A stretch of DNA of 64,000 nt from positions 992,001 through 1,056,000 of the forward strand of contig CM114274.1 in NCBI GenBank assembly GCA_050084515.1, written 5' to 3'. How positions within the stretch are numbered: the first letter of the stretch is position 1; each line of letters begins with the position of its first letter. Under the pieces are notes generated by a model. That model saw only the letters and a program-made list of their open reading frames with translations. It was not told the DNA's origin and did not search any database. Below are positions 31,481-43,146 of this stretch, in pieces. Source of the DNA: Blasia pusilla (lineage: Eukaryota; Marchantiophyta; Marchantiopsida; Blasiales). A program made the translations under genes and the position numbers.

Positions 31481-32192
31481 AGAGGTTGATGCCCTCATCA
31501 ACGCAATCCTTTGTTATGTCAAGTCTCCTGGGCAGCCTACGCCTTGACATTGAATTGCGTTCTGGTGGCTAACCAGCAATTCCTCTTAGTGTACAGTTGT
31601 CGCTTTGCACCACTTAGAATTATTAGCCTCTCCTCTTTGATAAGCCTGGACTGGTTCCGAAGAACTAACCTATCAAATAAGCTAACTAAGTATGCAACCT
31701 TAGACTCTTCTGGCTCATTCATGTAAACATCACACCTGTTTACCTGGTCTACAAATCGTACTACTATTGGGTCGCTCTCGTATTCGACTTAGGCGCGTCA
31801 CTAAGTTTACTTATATAGCCACAAGTAAGATCACCCCAAGCCCCAAGACAAATTTCATCTGCCCGGCGACGCTAGGGCGAGCCCGAGTGTAATCTAACAC
31901 AAGGTCCTATTCTAGGTGCTTATCCACATACGAGCTCTCACCTCAAATACTCCTTGTTTGTCCTCTTGACTTACATCCTAAGCATATGATGAACGACTCA
32001 TAGCCATGCACTACCACATACAAATTGTAATCAACTCTAGCATCAAACCTCCAAATCCATGCATTCCTTTATTGCAACACTAGCATATTCTAGTAACAAC
32101 GGCCTTCGGCCCAAGATTCCACTCGTTACAAGTCATGTCTCTAGCTTCTCCTTGTTCTAACGTATGTGCTTCGCTTGTGTTCGCTTGAAGTC
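31481..32192 (-). other. Element C1: 3' untranslated region
   Basis: Between the chromodomain stop and the polypurine tract. No conserved frame is seen; a few short open stretches are not supported by any motif. Confidence 0.6.
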
Positions 32193-33463
32193 TCACAAAA
32201 AATCTTGCGCGTGTTCCAAATCCGCCTCCGCAATCCAAGTCGCCTCCTTCACATGGTAGCCCTTCCATTTTACTAAGTATTCATACTTGTTGGCCTGACG
32301 CCTCGAACGTAAGATGGTCTCCACCTCAAACTCCGGCTCTTCATTTATGATCACCGGGTGCGGTCTCACTACCTGTCTCCGCTCGAAACGTCCATTATCT
32401 TGAAGATATTTCTTCAACAATGACACATGAAAGGTCGGGTGAATCTTGAACTTGTCCCGCACCCTCAACGTATACACATCCTCAAACGGGTTTGCCACAA
32501 TCACATACAGTCCAACATACTTGGCAGACAGCTTGGCAGACAACTCTTTCGGAAGAGTGAGATTCTTCACACTCAACCACACTTGCTCTCCAACTTGGAA
32601 TCGTACTTGGCGCCGACTCTTGTTAGCATGCTTAATGTACCTCATTTGAGCCTTTACAAGACTTCGCCTTGCTTGCTCTTCCCGTTCTCGCATCTCCACC
32701 AACAAACCTTCTACCGTCGCTTGTCGTGTTTGTGCCAATGTAGTACCCTTCGAAAGGGCTAGGTCAAGAGGCCCTTCTGGCTCTCGTCCATTTGCCAGGA
32801 GAAACGGAGATTCTCCAATTTCAGAATGCTTGGTCGAGTTGTAGCAGTACTCCGCCATGCTCAGCCACTTGACCCAATCTCGTTGATCAAAGACCGACAT
32901 AATTCCTTAAATCTTGATTCACGATAGAGTTTACCTTTTCATCTGTCCATCCGTTTGTGGGTGGAAAGCCGCATCAAACTCAGCTTGGTCTTAAACCTTC
33001 TGAACAAGTGCTTCCAGAAAGCACTGGTAAACTTTGGATCCCGATCTGAAATAATGCTCCTCGGCAAACCGTGAGCACGCCACCAGCTATCAAGAAACAG
33101 TTGCGACGTCGTATAAGCCTTTGCGGAATCCACCGTCGGCACGAATCTCGCCAACTTGCTAAACCGATCAACAATCACAAGTATAGCGTTGTATCCCTCT
33201 GATTCCGGAAGACTCGTGATGAAATCCATACTCACACTTTGCAAGGGTCCTTCTAGGATCGGCAAGGGATGCAGCAAGCCCTGTTTCTTATCATAAGAGA
33301 CTCTATTCGCTTGGCAGGTCACACTGGTCTTCACATATTGAGCAACATCCTCTTTCATGTTGGGCCAAAAGAACCGCTTTGACAGAACATCCAGCGTAGA
33401 TTTCTCTCCTTTATGTCCTGCCAAGGGTCCGTCGTGACACTTCGCTAACACTTTGGTTCGCAT
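32193..33463 (-). pseudogene. Element C1: integrase with chromodomain
   Basis: Zinc-binding part: H-D-G-P-L-A-G-H and V-T-C-Q (the first Cys of the second pair is Val-Thr-Cys). Core: S-M-D-F-I-T-S-L-P (first Asp), I-I-S-D-R-D-P-K-F (second Asp) and T-D-E-K-V-N (catalytic Glu) after a frameshift at about 32940. The C-terminal part (32900-32193) is open: FLLANGREP, RRSLVKAQMRYIKHANKSRR, QVGEQVWLSVKNL, FKIHPTFHVSLLK. It ends in a chromodomain, FEVETILRSRR and YEYLVKWKGYHVKEATWI, with the aromatic positions for methyl-lysine binding (Y/F and two W). Chromodomains direct chromoviruses to histone-marked heterochromatin. Confidence 0.93.
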
Positions 33464-33473
33464 CCTGCCTTGC

Positions 33474-34502
33474 TATCGTGCGCATATTCTCCTTGAAGGT
33501 TTATCTTGTTTGTTGCGGAAGCGTGCGTTTAGTAGGTCACGCTCTCAACGCTGATCTGCATCCAAACACGCACTTCGGTTAGTTGGGTCTTGGATCAATC
33601 AGCGGGATTACTTTCCGAGTTCTCGTCTCGGACTCTCATCAAGCTCAACCTTCCTAGTTTCGCCGTTTACAACACGGGCAAATCGAAAGACTTGGGATAG
33701 ACTTTGTGGTCGGTTCAGGAACCTGAAACGGCGTTTCGCGCCTAGCGGTTCCAAGTGTCCGATGGACATCCAATGAGTTCCTCACCAAGAGTCACACGAA
33801 GTGAATCTCGGGTTGGAATCCAAGTGTGGCGTACAAAGTCCACTCCCTTGGATCAGGTTTGGGTTTCGGGTTTCCGCGCCAAACTCCTGTTCCATCCCGT
33901 GCCTCTGAAACGCCGTTTGGCGCCCAAAGTGGGGATTCGTTTCCCGAGACATCTTGGAGAAGGTCCTCCCTTACTAGTACTTCTGGGGATCTCTGGGGGC
34001 CCCCTACATTTAGGGAAAGACACCCGGGCCTCTCCAATTGGCCCTCAACCCGATTGGTCTCTCAATCGTTTTTGGCCAATATCTCAGCTTGTACTTATGC
34101 GTTTGCTAAGATCTTTGATGCGTTAGAAGCATCTCAAAATCAGCTTTCCAACTCGCTCTTACTTGTCCCAAACGCATCTTGGAGCTCAACGTTATGGTCT
34201 TAAACACAGTCAGATTCTCCCAAACGCTAGTTGTGTTCCAAACTGGTTCTCACCTCTTTGGCAACCAACCTCCCAAGACTCAACTCATCTCAAGTCTTGG
34301 CTCGCGTTTGGTCTAGGTTTCCTGGTCGCGACCACTTATGCATGAAACGCACAACTCTGTTCCGCGTTTTGTCTCTTAGACTTTTCCAAGAGACTCTTCC
34401 AAACGCCTCTCCAAAGCGCAAACCTCGCAGCGTGAGTTCCTTTGAGTTCTGATGTTTCGCTTGGCGCCTATTTGGTGTTGTTTGGTTATGAGGGTCGCGA
34501 CA
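33474..34502 (-). mobile_element. Solo LTR nested in C1
   Basis: A 1,029-base LTR of a sister subfamily (plus-strand ends TATCGTGCGC...GGGTCGCGACA). Five-base duplications CTTGC flank it exactly (33469-33473 and 34503-34507). It lies between RNase H and integrase of C1. A single LTR with its own duplication is the result of recombination between two LTRs of a former full insertion. 50245-50450 is a near-identical 3' piece of this subfamily. Confidence 0.93.
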
Positions 34503-35085
34503 CTTGCCTCACATAGATCCTACTATGCTTGAACCTTAATAAACGGTGCCTCAAACTTATGTTGGCTATCTTCTCACCCTGCTTCAACTTCCTCAGGTAC
34601 TCCCCTGCGTGAGCATCCTTCATATATCCTTCACGAATCCTTCTTTCCAGGTCAGTTTCTTTAGGGAACATTGCTCGCAAGACCTGTGTCGTCGATGGCA
34701 TGTGTTCCTCCTTGCGACTTAACGCATCTGGAATCACATTATCTTTACCTGGCTTGTGAATCAACTCAACATCCATCAACGCCAAGGTATCATGCCATCG
34801 CAGTTGTTTTGGTGTCACTCGATCCTGAGTCTCAAAATACTTGAGTGATATATTATCGGTGAATACTCGAGTCCTGCGGAGCCCTAGATAATGCCGCCAC
34901 TTCCTCAAGCAATGTACCACCGCGAACAACTCTTTATCGTGAGTGGGCCATCTCCTTTCAGTATCGCTAAGCTTCTTGCTCTCGTATGCCACCGGTCTCC
35001 CTTCTTGCACCAACATTCCTGCAACCGCGAAATCACTACCATCGGTATGCACTTCGAAGGGTTTGTCAAACTCCGCCAGCTTCAA
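34503..35085 (-). pseudogene. Element C1: RNase H
   Basis: Minus-strand frame 35085-34486. It reads FEVHTDGSDFAVAGMLVQ (first Asp), VAYESKKLSDTERRWPTHDK-E (Glu), LRRTRVFTDNISLKYFETQ (T-D-N motif) and the tether DALSRKEEHMP. The last codons run into the nested solo LTR. All RNase H catalytic positions appear kept. Confidence 0.92.
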
Positions 35086-35106
35086 TACTGGTTCCTGCGA
35101 TAGAAT

Positions 35107-36453
35107 CTACTTCACTCGGCTGAATGCCTCATTAACTTCTTGGGTCCAAGTCGTGTTGGAAAACTTTGTTTTACAATCCGTGAGAGGTCTCACAATTCCC
35201 AAAAAGTTCTTCACATTAGTGCGATAGAACTGCACCGCACCTATGAACCTCCTCATCCCCTTTACAGTGGATGGGGGTTCCCACTCGACAATTGCTTTCA
35301 CCTTCTCCATCTCTGGACTGACACCATCTGCATTGACCACGTGACCCAAGAATTTGATCATGCTCAAACCAAATTCGCTCTTCTCTACATTTGCATATCT
35401 TGTCCTACACGCAGTCTTCTCCACATCTTCCTCGGCAATCCGAATCTGGTAATATCCTGACTTCAAGTCAATCCTACCGGAATATCTTGCACCTGCCAGC
35501 CTATCGAAGAGATCATCTATCCTCGGAAGAGGATAATTGTTCCAAACCGTCACTTTATTCAACGCACAGTAATCAACACACATCCTCATCTTTCCATCCT
35601 TCTTCTTTACAAAAAGAATAGGTGCTCCATAAGGTGACTTGCTAGTCCTAATGTAACCCTTTTCCAAGAGCTCACTTAACTGCTTTTTCAACTCAAGAAA
35701 TTCCTCTTGATTCAACCTATATGGTGCTTTTGAAGGCGGTTGGGAACCAGGTATGATCTCTATCTTATGATCAACGGCTCTATGTGGCGGCAAGTCAGTC
35801 GGAAGCTCATTTGTCAAGACATCCGCAAACTCCTTGACCACTTCCTGGAGTGGTTGTGGGATTCCCCTTGAAGTAGTGTCCTGATCTCTGCATATTCTGC
35901 TTGTAGCCTCCTCCACTTGTCTCATCAAGCAAAGAAATCCATCCTCCAACTCGGTCATGCTCCTCCTTGTTATTGAGTTCACTAACTCCTTTTTCCCCGG
36001 AACCTCACGGACCAGCCGCACTTGTAACCGTTTGCCTTTTAGCAAGACGCTCAACCTCAAGGGTCTAAGTCTTAACTCCACCTCATACGCATCTAGGAAT
36101 GTATTCCCCAAGACTCCGTGAATGCCATCCATTTCGCACACAGTGAAATTCTCCTTCAACTTGAATACCCCGCATCCTACTGTCAAACCCAAGACCAAAT
36201 CAGAAGTCCGATGAGACTTGCCTCCTGCAAATTCTACTCGAATGGGCTCATCCTCCTTAGAGGTGGACAACCCCAGTTCCTTCATGATTCTCGGGCTTAG
36301 GAAGGAGTGCAAAGCACCTGTATCCACGAGCAACAACACATCGCGATCAGCAATCTTGGATCTTAGGTACACCAAAGTGTGCGTCCTCTTGGTGACCAGA
36401 AGGGACGTCTCGAGATCACCCGCCAACAGCTGCTTAGCAGTAAACGCAATCAT
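35107..36453 (-). pseudogene. Element C1: protease and reverse transcriptase, palm deleted
   Basis: One open frame of about 448 codons. The protease is at the start: V-L-L-L-V-D-T-G-A-L-H-S-F. A linker leads to [60 protein letters not shown] and S-G-R-I-D-L-K-S-G-Y-Y-Q-I-R. The reading then passes from CRTRYA directly to NVEKSEFGLSMIKFLGH. The stretch between them, which in C2 holds MPFGLCN and Y-I-D-D, is missing as an in-frame deletion of about 60 codons. The frame is open but the enzyme cannot polymerise. The thumb and connection (MRRFIGAVQFYR) follow. Confidence 0.93.
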
Positions 36454-37514
36454 ACTCCCATTACTAACCTTCGGTTTTTAACACACTTTCGCCAGGTGCC
36501 TTGGTTCGCCACAGTTGTAGCATATGACCTTGCCGTTCCCTGACATCGAGTGGTGTCCTCCTCTCGGCTTCGCATGAAGTTCCACTCATTTTGGTGCCAG
36601 GGCACACGAATCTCCTGGATCGTGCTGGCCCCCACTCCAGACTCTTTAGAATGCCTCCTTATTTTTCGGCTTCTTCGAAAAACCTTTTGGCTCAAAGGGT
36701 TTCTGGGTTTGGACCTCATCGTCCCCAATCCACTCCGCTAGCTTCAGAAGATCCGTGCAGGTATCTGGCAACGTCGGCATTCGGTAAAGGGCCTTTTCAG
36801 CGCTCGGCTTGAGTCCACTAATGAAGATAGCCTTCTTCGCGTGCTCATCCATCTTTGGAAGAGAAGTCAGTTTCGCACTTAACTCCCTCACATACGCGCT
36901 TAAGGAACCGCTTTCTGCATCCGCACGCATTCCACCGTATCGCGCAACCCTTGATACTCCGGAGTGAATCGATCCCCAATCAACACCTTGAACTCCTTCC
37001 AACTCAGAGGTGACTCGCCGCCCAGATATTCCTCTCGTTGAGCTGTCCACCATTGTAGCGCATGATCCTTCAGGAAAGTAACGCCTACCGTCATCTTGTC
37101 CTACTCAACTGCCCTCTGCGCCTCAAAGTACAGTTCCAGTTCCATAAGGAAATCCTTCACTTTCCGCGAGCGCCCCACCCCAGTGAATGGCGTGGGCAGG
37201 TTTGTCTTGCAGAGCTTTTTGCCCGCACCCGGAGTTTGGGTGGCCTCTAACTCTGCAATCCGCTGGCTTTGCTGGGATATTTGCTCCACCAACAGCTTCA
37301 ACAAGTCCAACGTCTGGCTTGACTTGGTCTGTTCCCTTGAGTTTGGGCCCGATGGCCCTGCGGAAGGATTCGCCTCTGGAACGTCCTCACGACTGGCGTT
37401 CAGCTCTTTGGGGGTCTCCGTCTCCTCCATAGCTTCACGGTCTGGCATTGGTTCCTCTCTTGGTTCACGTCGCTTGATTCGGCGCTTCTTGGGTTGTTCT
37501 CTCTCGATCGCCAT
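36454..37514 (-). pseudogene. Element C1: gag
   Basis: Start taken at the ATG at 37514 (MAIEREQPKKRR), behind the primer site and leader. An Arg/Glu-rich N-terminus and a coiled-coil-like LLKLLVEQISQQSQRIAELE precede the capsid: FLMELELYFEAQ, a TAG at about 37101, then ALQWWTAQREEY, SWKEFKVLIGDRF and LTSLPKMDEHAKKAIFISGL. A frameshift lies at about 36900. The CCHC knuckle C-Y-N-C-G-E-P-R-H-L-A-K-V-C is at about 36525-36484, followed by a TAA or frame change before the protease frame. So gag is broken two or three times. Confidence 0.88.
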
Positions 37515-37630
37515 TTTCAAGCCAACTCACTCATATCTCCTCCTCGAGCGTCTGAGTCTAGCCGCTACCTTGAGTTTTCCCAAGCGTCCGGTTGATCCCA
37601 TGACCCCAAGTTCTCGCTCACCAAGGATTA

Positions 37631-37642
37631 GCTCTGATACCA
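37631..37642 (-). other. Element C1: tRNA-Met primer-binding site
   Basis: Minus strand TGGTATCAGAGC, an exact match to the complement of the initiator tRNA-Met 3' end, two bases inside the 5' LTR end (37645). Confidence 0.93.
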
Positions 37643-37644
37643 CT

Positions 37645-38644
37645 TGTCGCGCCCCTACTCTCCTTGAACGTCAATCTTTAGTGTTGCAGAAGCGTACGTT
37701 CAATAGGTCACGATCTCATCGCCGATCTGCACCCAAACACGCACTCTCGTTAGTCGGGTCTGGGCCAACCAGCATTCCAGCCCACCAAGTTCTCAACTCG
37801 GCGTCCCATCAAGCTCAACCTTCCTTAGTTCCTAGTTTCCAAAACATGGCAAGTTCTTCAAGACTTGGAACAGACTTCTTGGTTAGTCCAAGGATCTGAA
37901 ACGACACTTGCGCGCCTAGCGATCCCAATTGTTCAACGGACCTCATGTGAGCTCGAAACCGAGACCCAAGTAATTGAGTCGCGGGGTGAAATCCAAGAGG
38001 GATGTCTAAAATCGCCTCAATAGACTTGGTGCAAGTTTTCCAACCCAACTCCCAAACTCGCATACCGTTCCATGCCCTTGAGCCGCCCCGCGGCGCCCAA
38101 AGTGGGGTTCAAGTTCCAAGCACTCTTGGAGACCTTCCCCTTTACTAGTACCTCTGGGGTTCTCCAATAACCCCCCTTTGGAAAAGGAGGGTTGGGCCCT
38201 TCATTGTGGCCCTCAACCCGACTCCACTTACAGTCGTTTCCGGGTTGTTTCTCAGCCGCTGCTTATGCGTTTGTAGAGATCTTTAGTGCGTTTGAACCGG
38301 CTTTCCATAAGCCTTCCAACACACCTTACTTAATCCAAACGCATCTCGGCGCTAAAAGTTATGGTTAAAAATACAGTCGGAAACTCTCAAACGCTAGTGG
38401 CGTTCCAAATCCGGATTCTTCCTTTTGGCAATCCACTTTCTAGACTCGACTTATTTCAAGTCTCATTCCGCGTTTGGTCCAGGTTTCTCGGTCGCGACAA
38501 CAACATCTGAAACGCAAAGCCTCGCTCGCGTCTTGTCTCTTGTCTCCTCTTTGAGACTACTCCAACGCGCAAACCATCTTAGCGTGAGCACACTAATGTT
38601 CCGATGTTCCGCTTGGCACTCGTTTGGTCATGAGGGTCACGACA
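37645..38644 (-). mobile_element. Element C1: 5' LTR
   Basis: Exactly 1,000 bases with plus-strand ends TGTCGCG and CACGACA; on the minus strand TGTCGTG...GCGACA. It is followed by the duplication CCGCG at 38645. Confidence 0.94.
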
Positions 38645-38649
38645 CCGCG
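38645..38649. repeat. Target-site duplication of C1, right copy
   Basis: CCGCG, identical to 30430-30434. Confidence 0.95.
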
Positions 38650-39830
38650 GCTCTAGAGGAGGATTTGAACTACGACAATCTTGTGTGACAAGAAGAATTG
38701 GAAGAGCTCAGTTACCTTACAGAGGATTGATTAGGAAGGAACGCCTACAAGCCGCAAATGTTGAGTCCTCCCTTGTTCGCACAATTTTTTAGGGTCTACC
38801 AGATCTTGTTCAATACTGGTAGAACATATTATATGAGTAACAAGCTCGTCAAACAATGTTACACTCTTTGGAACATGCATGTACATCCCGAGGAGCCAGG
38901 AGTGGAGTTTGCAGCTCTTGTTTGTAGTTTGATTATCGCTTTGACACATGTGAAGAAGTCGTATCTCTCTCCTTTTTTAATTTGGCTGTATTCATAGGTG
39001 AGGGAGGTTACCTTTGACAAGTCTTCGGAGTGGATCACAACTACTCCAATTCAAAGATCGTGACCCACCGAAGCGTCTACTTCACGTACAAGGGAGGTAG
39101 CAACTATAACACCATCCGCCACACCGCAAAGTTTTCAGAGGACCAGGCAGAGGCTGGCGGAAGGATATTTGTCCCGACCACCCTCACAAATGCCTGAAGT
39201 ACCAAGACCTAAGAGCATTCGGATGGAAACTTTTCAAGCATTAGAAGAGGCAATGGAGATGCCAACGGCTGAAGCAGTAGAACCAGCGGTTGTTCCTTCC
39301 GATTTTCAAGACACTTTGGTTGTGCCGCCTGTGCACATCACCTTACGACATCTGACTTCATTTTTGGAAGTTGCAGAGTCAGTTCTTGAAGAACTTAAGA
39401 AGATGGGGAATTTGTCCGACCATGAGGCGGCACAAGAATACATAGGAGTTCTCAGGAACCTACATCTTGTCCAGCTATAGCAAATAGTCAATGAGTCAAT
39501 GGAGCGCCATAATCAAGTGCAAGAAATTGAAATTGGAGACCTTAAAAAGTCTCTTAGCCGAGTAGAAGAAGAGCTAGTAGAATCGAGGTACAAAGCTTGT
39601 AATGCCTGATAGTGGGAAAGCTTGGCGGTGGATATCAAGCATGGGGCACATCAACTCTTCGTACAATTACAACAATCTTTGCTGCACGCAGAGAAATTGC
39701 TTGAGTTGTATATCATATCAATCAAGGACAAGAAGGCTTCAATGTGTTTACAAGCTCAAGAGGGTACTTCTCCCTTGGTTGGACCATTCCTACAACATAA
39801 GGACGTCGTAAAAGAATGATGCTATGAACT
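38645..39830 (+). pseudogene. Unknown ORF X, second part, with coiled coil
   Basis: When C1 and one CCGCG copy are left out, the frame of 30177-30434 continues here into A-L-E-E-D-L-N-Y-D-N-L-V and meets a TGA at 38686. Downstream pieces stay in one order: MLSPPLFAQFFRVYQILFN, KQCYTLWNMHVHPEEPG, a hydrophobic LVCSLIIALTHV (38758-38997), a Pro/Ser-rich linker, then 39169-39480 with LTSFLEVAESVLEELKKMG and, after a TAG, heptad-like LKKSLSRVEEELVESRY and a Gln/Leu-rich end to 39819. So X is a protein of at least 450 residues with a globular N-terminal half and a coiled-coil C-terminal half. I do not know its family; a retroelement accessory protein or gag is possible. Confidence 0.45.
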
Positions 39831-40075
39831 ACTTTGATACAACCTTGCCACATGCAGACACGCACATCCTAATCAAGAGACTATTCACAAGAGTGTTTAA
39901 GAAACCATCACAATGACATCTCATTCTTCCAAAAAGTGTAGAATGCACAATCTTCATATTCAACTAGATATTACATAGTTTTGCAATTATGGCAGTTCAT
40001 TAAAATTTTGAAAAAATTGGAACTCTCAAAATGAGAGGGTAGGTAATGGCGAGCCTCTACATGAAGTCATATCAC

Positions 40076-40900
40076 CTACCTAGTAAGCATGTTTAGAGCC
40101 TCAACCCTCTTTGTATCAAAAGTGGCTACCCTCCAATCTCCACCAAAACGCCACAAGATTCTGTTCAGACACGGATCTTTCATCCTCCAACCTGAAAATC
40201 GAATCCAGGAAAGATGATCTCTCAAAGGATTCTGAAGTGTGGGATCAACTTTGTGCTCGTGGCAATAGAACCACCACCTATCCTCGCCATATGCAACATG
40301 GTCATATATAATATATGACCATAACATGCATAACCCTTGCTCATAGCCTTTTTCAAGCAAGTCCAATGCTATGCAATGGAGCACCTAGGACAATACACCA
40401 TGTCCTCCCAAAACTCCTCATCGTGCTTATGGCATCCTAGGCAATGATGTATGGGGCAGGCCTCCACTCCCAGAGGCAAAAAAATAAAGCAAAAAATCCT
40501 CTCACAAAAGGTATTTGGGCAGTTTCTCACACGAAGCCGAGAGTCCTCACTCTCTGCAAAACTCCCCTCTAGACCATACTTGGCCTTATGCTTCACACAA
40601 TCCTAGTACAACCAGCTCCCCTTGTGATTAGGTGGGAGGTTGACCCATGGACAAAAGTCCTTTATAGTCCCCATTGATTGTGCAATTGCGTGGAAGTGTC
40701 TAGCACAAGGCCTGTTGCAAACAATGATCCATCCCATCATCATAGATTGCACAAATGTGGGTTGCCTTTTGTAGAACCTGGAGTGCACTATATGGCATAA
40801 AATTGCTCACCTTGGGGGTTTTCTTGGCCTGGTACCTCGGGTGCGCCATCCTTGTATGTTGTTTGCTCAAAGATTTATGCAAACAAGACAATAAATGACT
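40076..40900 (-). pseudogene. EDM2-like PHD-finger protein relic
   Basis: Minus-strand pieces in the order of plant EDM2 proteins: ICAIYDDGMDHCLQQALC and HFHAIAQSMG (first, degenerate PHD finger; the second Cys is Tyr), NCPNTFCERIF, then ACPIHHCLGCHKHDEEFWED, MVYCPRCSIA with a TAG and H-W-T-C-L (second finger), WWFYCHEHK and L-Q-N-P-L-R-D-H-L. The last words correspond to the 'IYC-x-x-H...G-T-P-I-R-D-H' region behind the EDM2 fingers. EDM2 is a nuclear protein that regulates genes with intronic heterochromatin. Several frames and stops show that this is a relic; the N-terminal and methyltransferase-like parts are not recognisable here. Confidence 0.55.
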
Positions 40901-42345
40901 TTACCAGTTAGGGATAAGAGTATGTATTGTTACAAGATCAGATAGGAAAATCCAGGTACTATCTTTTGCACCTTGAAGAAAAATGATAACTGTCTAAGAA
41001 CCCATGCCTGAAATCCACATTGAACCTTACCAACAAAATGACACAAGCGAGAGATGACGAGGATAATCGGTAGAATAAAAAATTGTGCACACACAATTTA
41101 CATCCATCATTTTATCGTCAGACAATGTGTGATTAGGAGCTTTATGCATTACAATTGCAAGACCCTCAGATTAGGTAGGTATGAAGTGTTTGGGAGGTGT
41201 ACAATAAGGAGGCCAGACCATACGAACACCGTATTAATATATACACCTTATAGTATCCATTCATATTGAAACTTAATGTCATTCCCATAACTATCCATAT
41301 ATTAATATATATGTTGTTTTGATTTCATAATCTTAGTGTCTATTTTATGAGTGTGTGTGACCTACAACTTCAGCCTAGATAGATAGCAAAATTGATAGCG
41401 GAAAATTTAGGAGGAAGAAAATCCACAAGATCACTGTCCCTTGAAGGTGAGACCACTAGGCTCATCAGGCAAAGCCAGGGCCCTATCTTGGGGTGGCCAT
41501 GCACAATCACCACTATAGCAAGGGAAAAAGGTGTGATCATGCACAATCGAGCCATCACACACTGTGCGCCTGGTTAGGCATGCTGTCTGTGAGCAAGGGT
41601 CAATGCTCGTAGGACACAAGGCACTCAATTGAGGGCAATAGTTCTCTATGGAGAAAAACATGTTGAACTCCATGCATAACCTCCGAATGTCATTGATCAT
41701 CGATAACTCTCTATTCTTGCATACATGGGGCTCGGAGTCGAAGCACCCATCACCGTGTGAGACTATCCAAAAGCCTACATCGTGGAGAATTAATGGGAAG
41801 TACCATATTGTCGAAGACACCCAATTGAATGTAACACTTGATAGAGTCCAACCTCCCATCATACTCACCCCACATCAACCATCTCAAGGAAAAGTAACAT
41901 GTACGAGGCCCGCTAACTTTAGAGACACAAAAAAATCCCGCGTCATGATCGTGCACAATAGCTCTACTGTAGACAATGTCTAAAGGGAGTGTTGCAATGT
42001 GGTGCATGGTATCCAATCGACCTTGATAAATAACAAGTGAAGATTACTATTAGGTAGAGAACTTCAATGCATGCCACATGTCCATCATTCAGACAGGGCT
42101 AACAAAAGCTTAAAAATTCCTCTCAATGGATGTGAAAGTAACTTACACTTTTGGCTACTCGGATTTCCAATACTCAATCTTGTGGTACCTGTACATACAA
42201 CAAGTTAAAGTTAAGTAGAATAAGAAGAACTTGGTTCTACTGAAACAACTACTTCTTACTAATTGTTTGGTTGCACACATCCATGTAATAGGGTCTTATC
42301 CTTTTAGCTTTTGATGTTATTTTCTCATCTTCAAGTCATCTATGG
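40901..42345. other. Region without a recognised gene
   Basis: AT-rich sequence. On the minus strand two overlapping open stretches (41868-41431 and 42016-41750) contain YFSLRWLMWGEYDGRLDSIK and NDIRRLCMEFNMFF, which look protein-like and might be exons of the same relic or of another gene. I cannot assign them. No repeats or RNA genes were seen. Confidence 0.4.
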
Positions 42346-43146
42346 TGTCACGACCCTCATAACCAAACGAACATCAAGCAGAACATTGGAATTTTAGCGG
42401 GCTCACAATATGATGGTTGTTCTTTGGAGAGGTCTCTTGGAAGAGTCCAAGAGATGAAAAGCGCGAATAGATTTTGTGCATTTAATGCATTTATGGTCGC
42501 AACCAGGAAACCTAGACCAAACGTGAACCAAGACTTGACATGAGTTGAGTCTAGGAAAGTTGGTTGCCAAAGAGGTAAGAACCAAATTTGGAACACGACA
42601 AGCGATTGGGGTTTTGGCTGCCTTTGGACCATAAGGTTTAGTCTACATATGCGTTTCAGACAAGTAAAATGGCGTTGGAAATCTTATGCAAAGTTAATTC
42701 CAACACATCAAAGATCTTAGCAAATGCATAAAGAGAGGTTGAGATATTGGCCAAAAATGTCTCTACAAGGAGTTGGGTTGAGGGTCAAAATGAGGGGCCG
42801 AATGTCTTTTCCCCAAAGTTAGGGGGAAGGTGGAGATCCCCAAAAGTACCTATAAGGGTAGTGTCTCCAAGGATTCTCGGGAACCAAACCCCACCTTGGG
42901 GCACCATATGGGGGCTCAAGGGCACGGAATGGAACGGAAGTTTGGTGTTGGGACTCAAAATCCAAACCGTTTCCAAGGGAGTGGATTTTGGAAGGCACAC
43001 TTTGATTCCAACGCGTGACTCATTTTAGTGAGTCTCGATTAAGGACTCGTTGGAGGTCGATTGGATAGTTGGGACCACCAAGGGTGCAAATGTTGTTTGA
43101 GGTTCGTGGATGAAAAAAAAAGTGTGTCCCAAGTCTTGAGAGACTT
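42346..43146 (+). mobile_element. C1-family LTR, 3'-truncated, opposite orientation
   Basis: Begins TGTCACGACCCTCATAACC, the minus-strand start of the C1-type LTR, and runs through counterparts of 'acctagaccaaacg', 'gcgtttcaga', 'tttttggggatctcc' and 'ccaagggagtgga'. It resembles the nested solo LTR more than the C1 LTRs. The end is missing because a B-family LTR begins at 43147. Confidence 0.85.

Larger units (their letters stand above)
30435..38644 (-). mobile_element. Element C1: full-length chromovirus (Ty3/gypsy)
   Basis: An 8.2-kb element on the minus strand with both LTRs, a tRNA-Met primer site, a polypurine tract, gag, protease, RT, RNase H, integrase and a C-terminal chromodomain. 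The five-base duplication CCGCG on both sides proves one insertion event. LTR lengths are 1,000 (5') and 1,033 (3') bases and they are very similar, so the insertion is younger than its surroundings. It holds a nested solo LTR (33474-34502). The RT lacks its catalytic part, so it is not autonomous. Confidence 0.95.
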
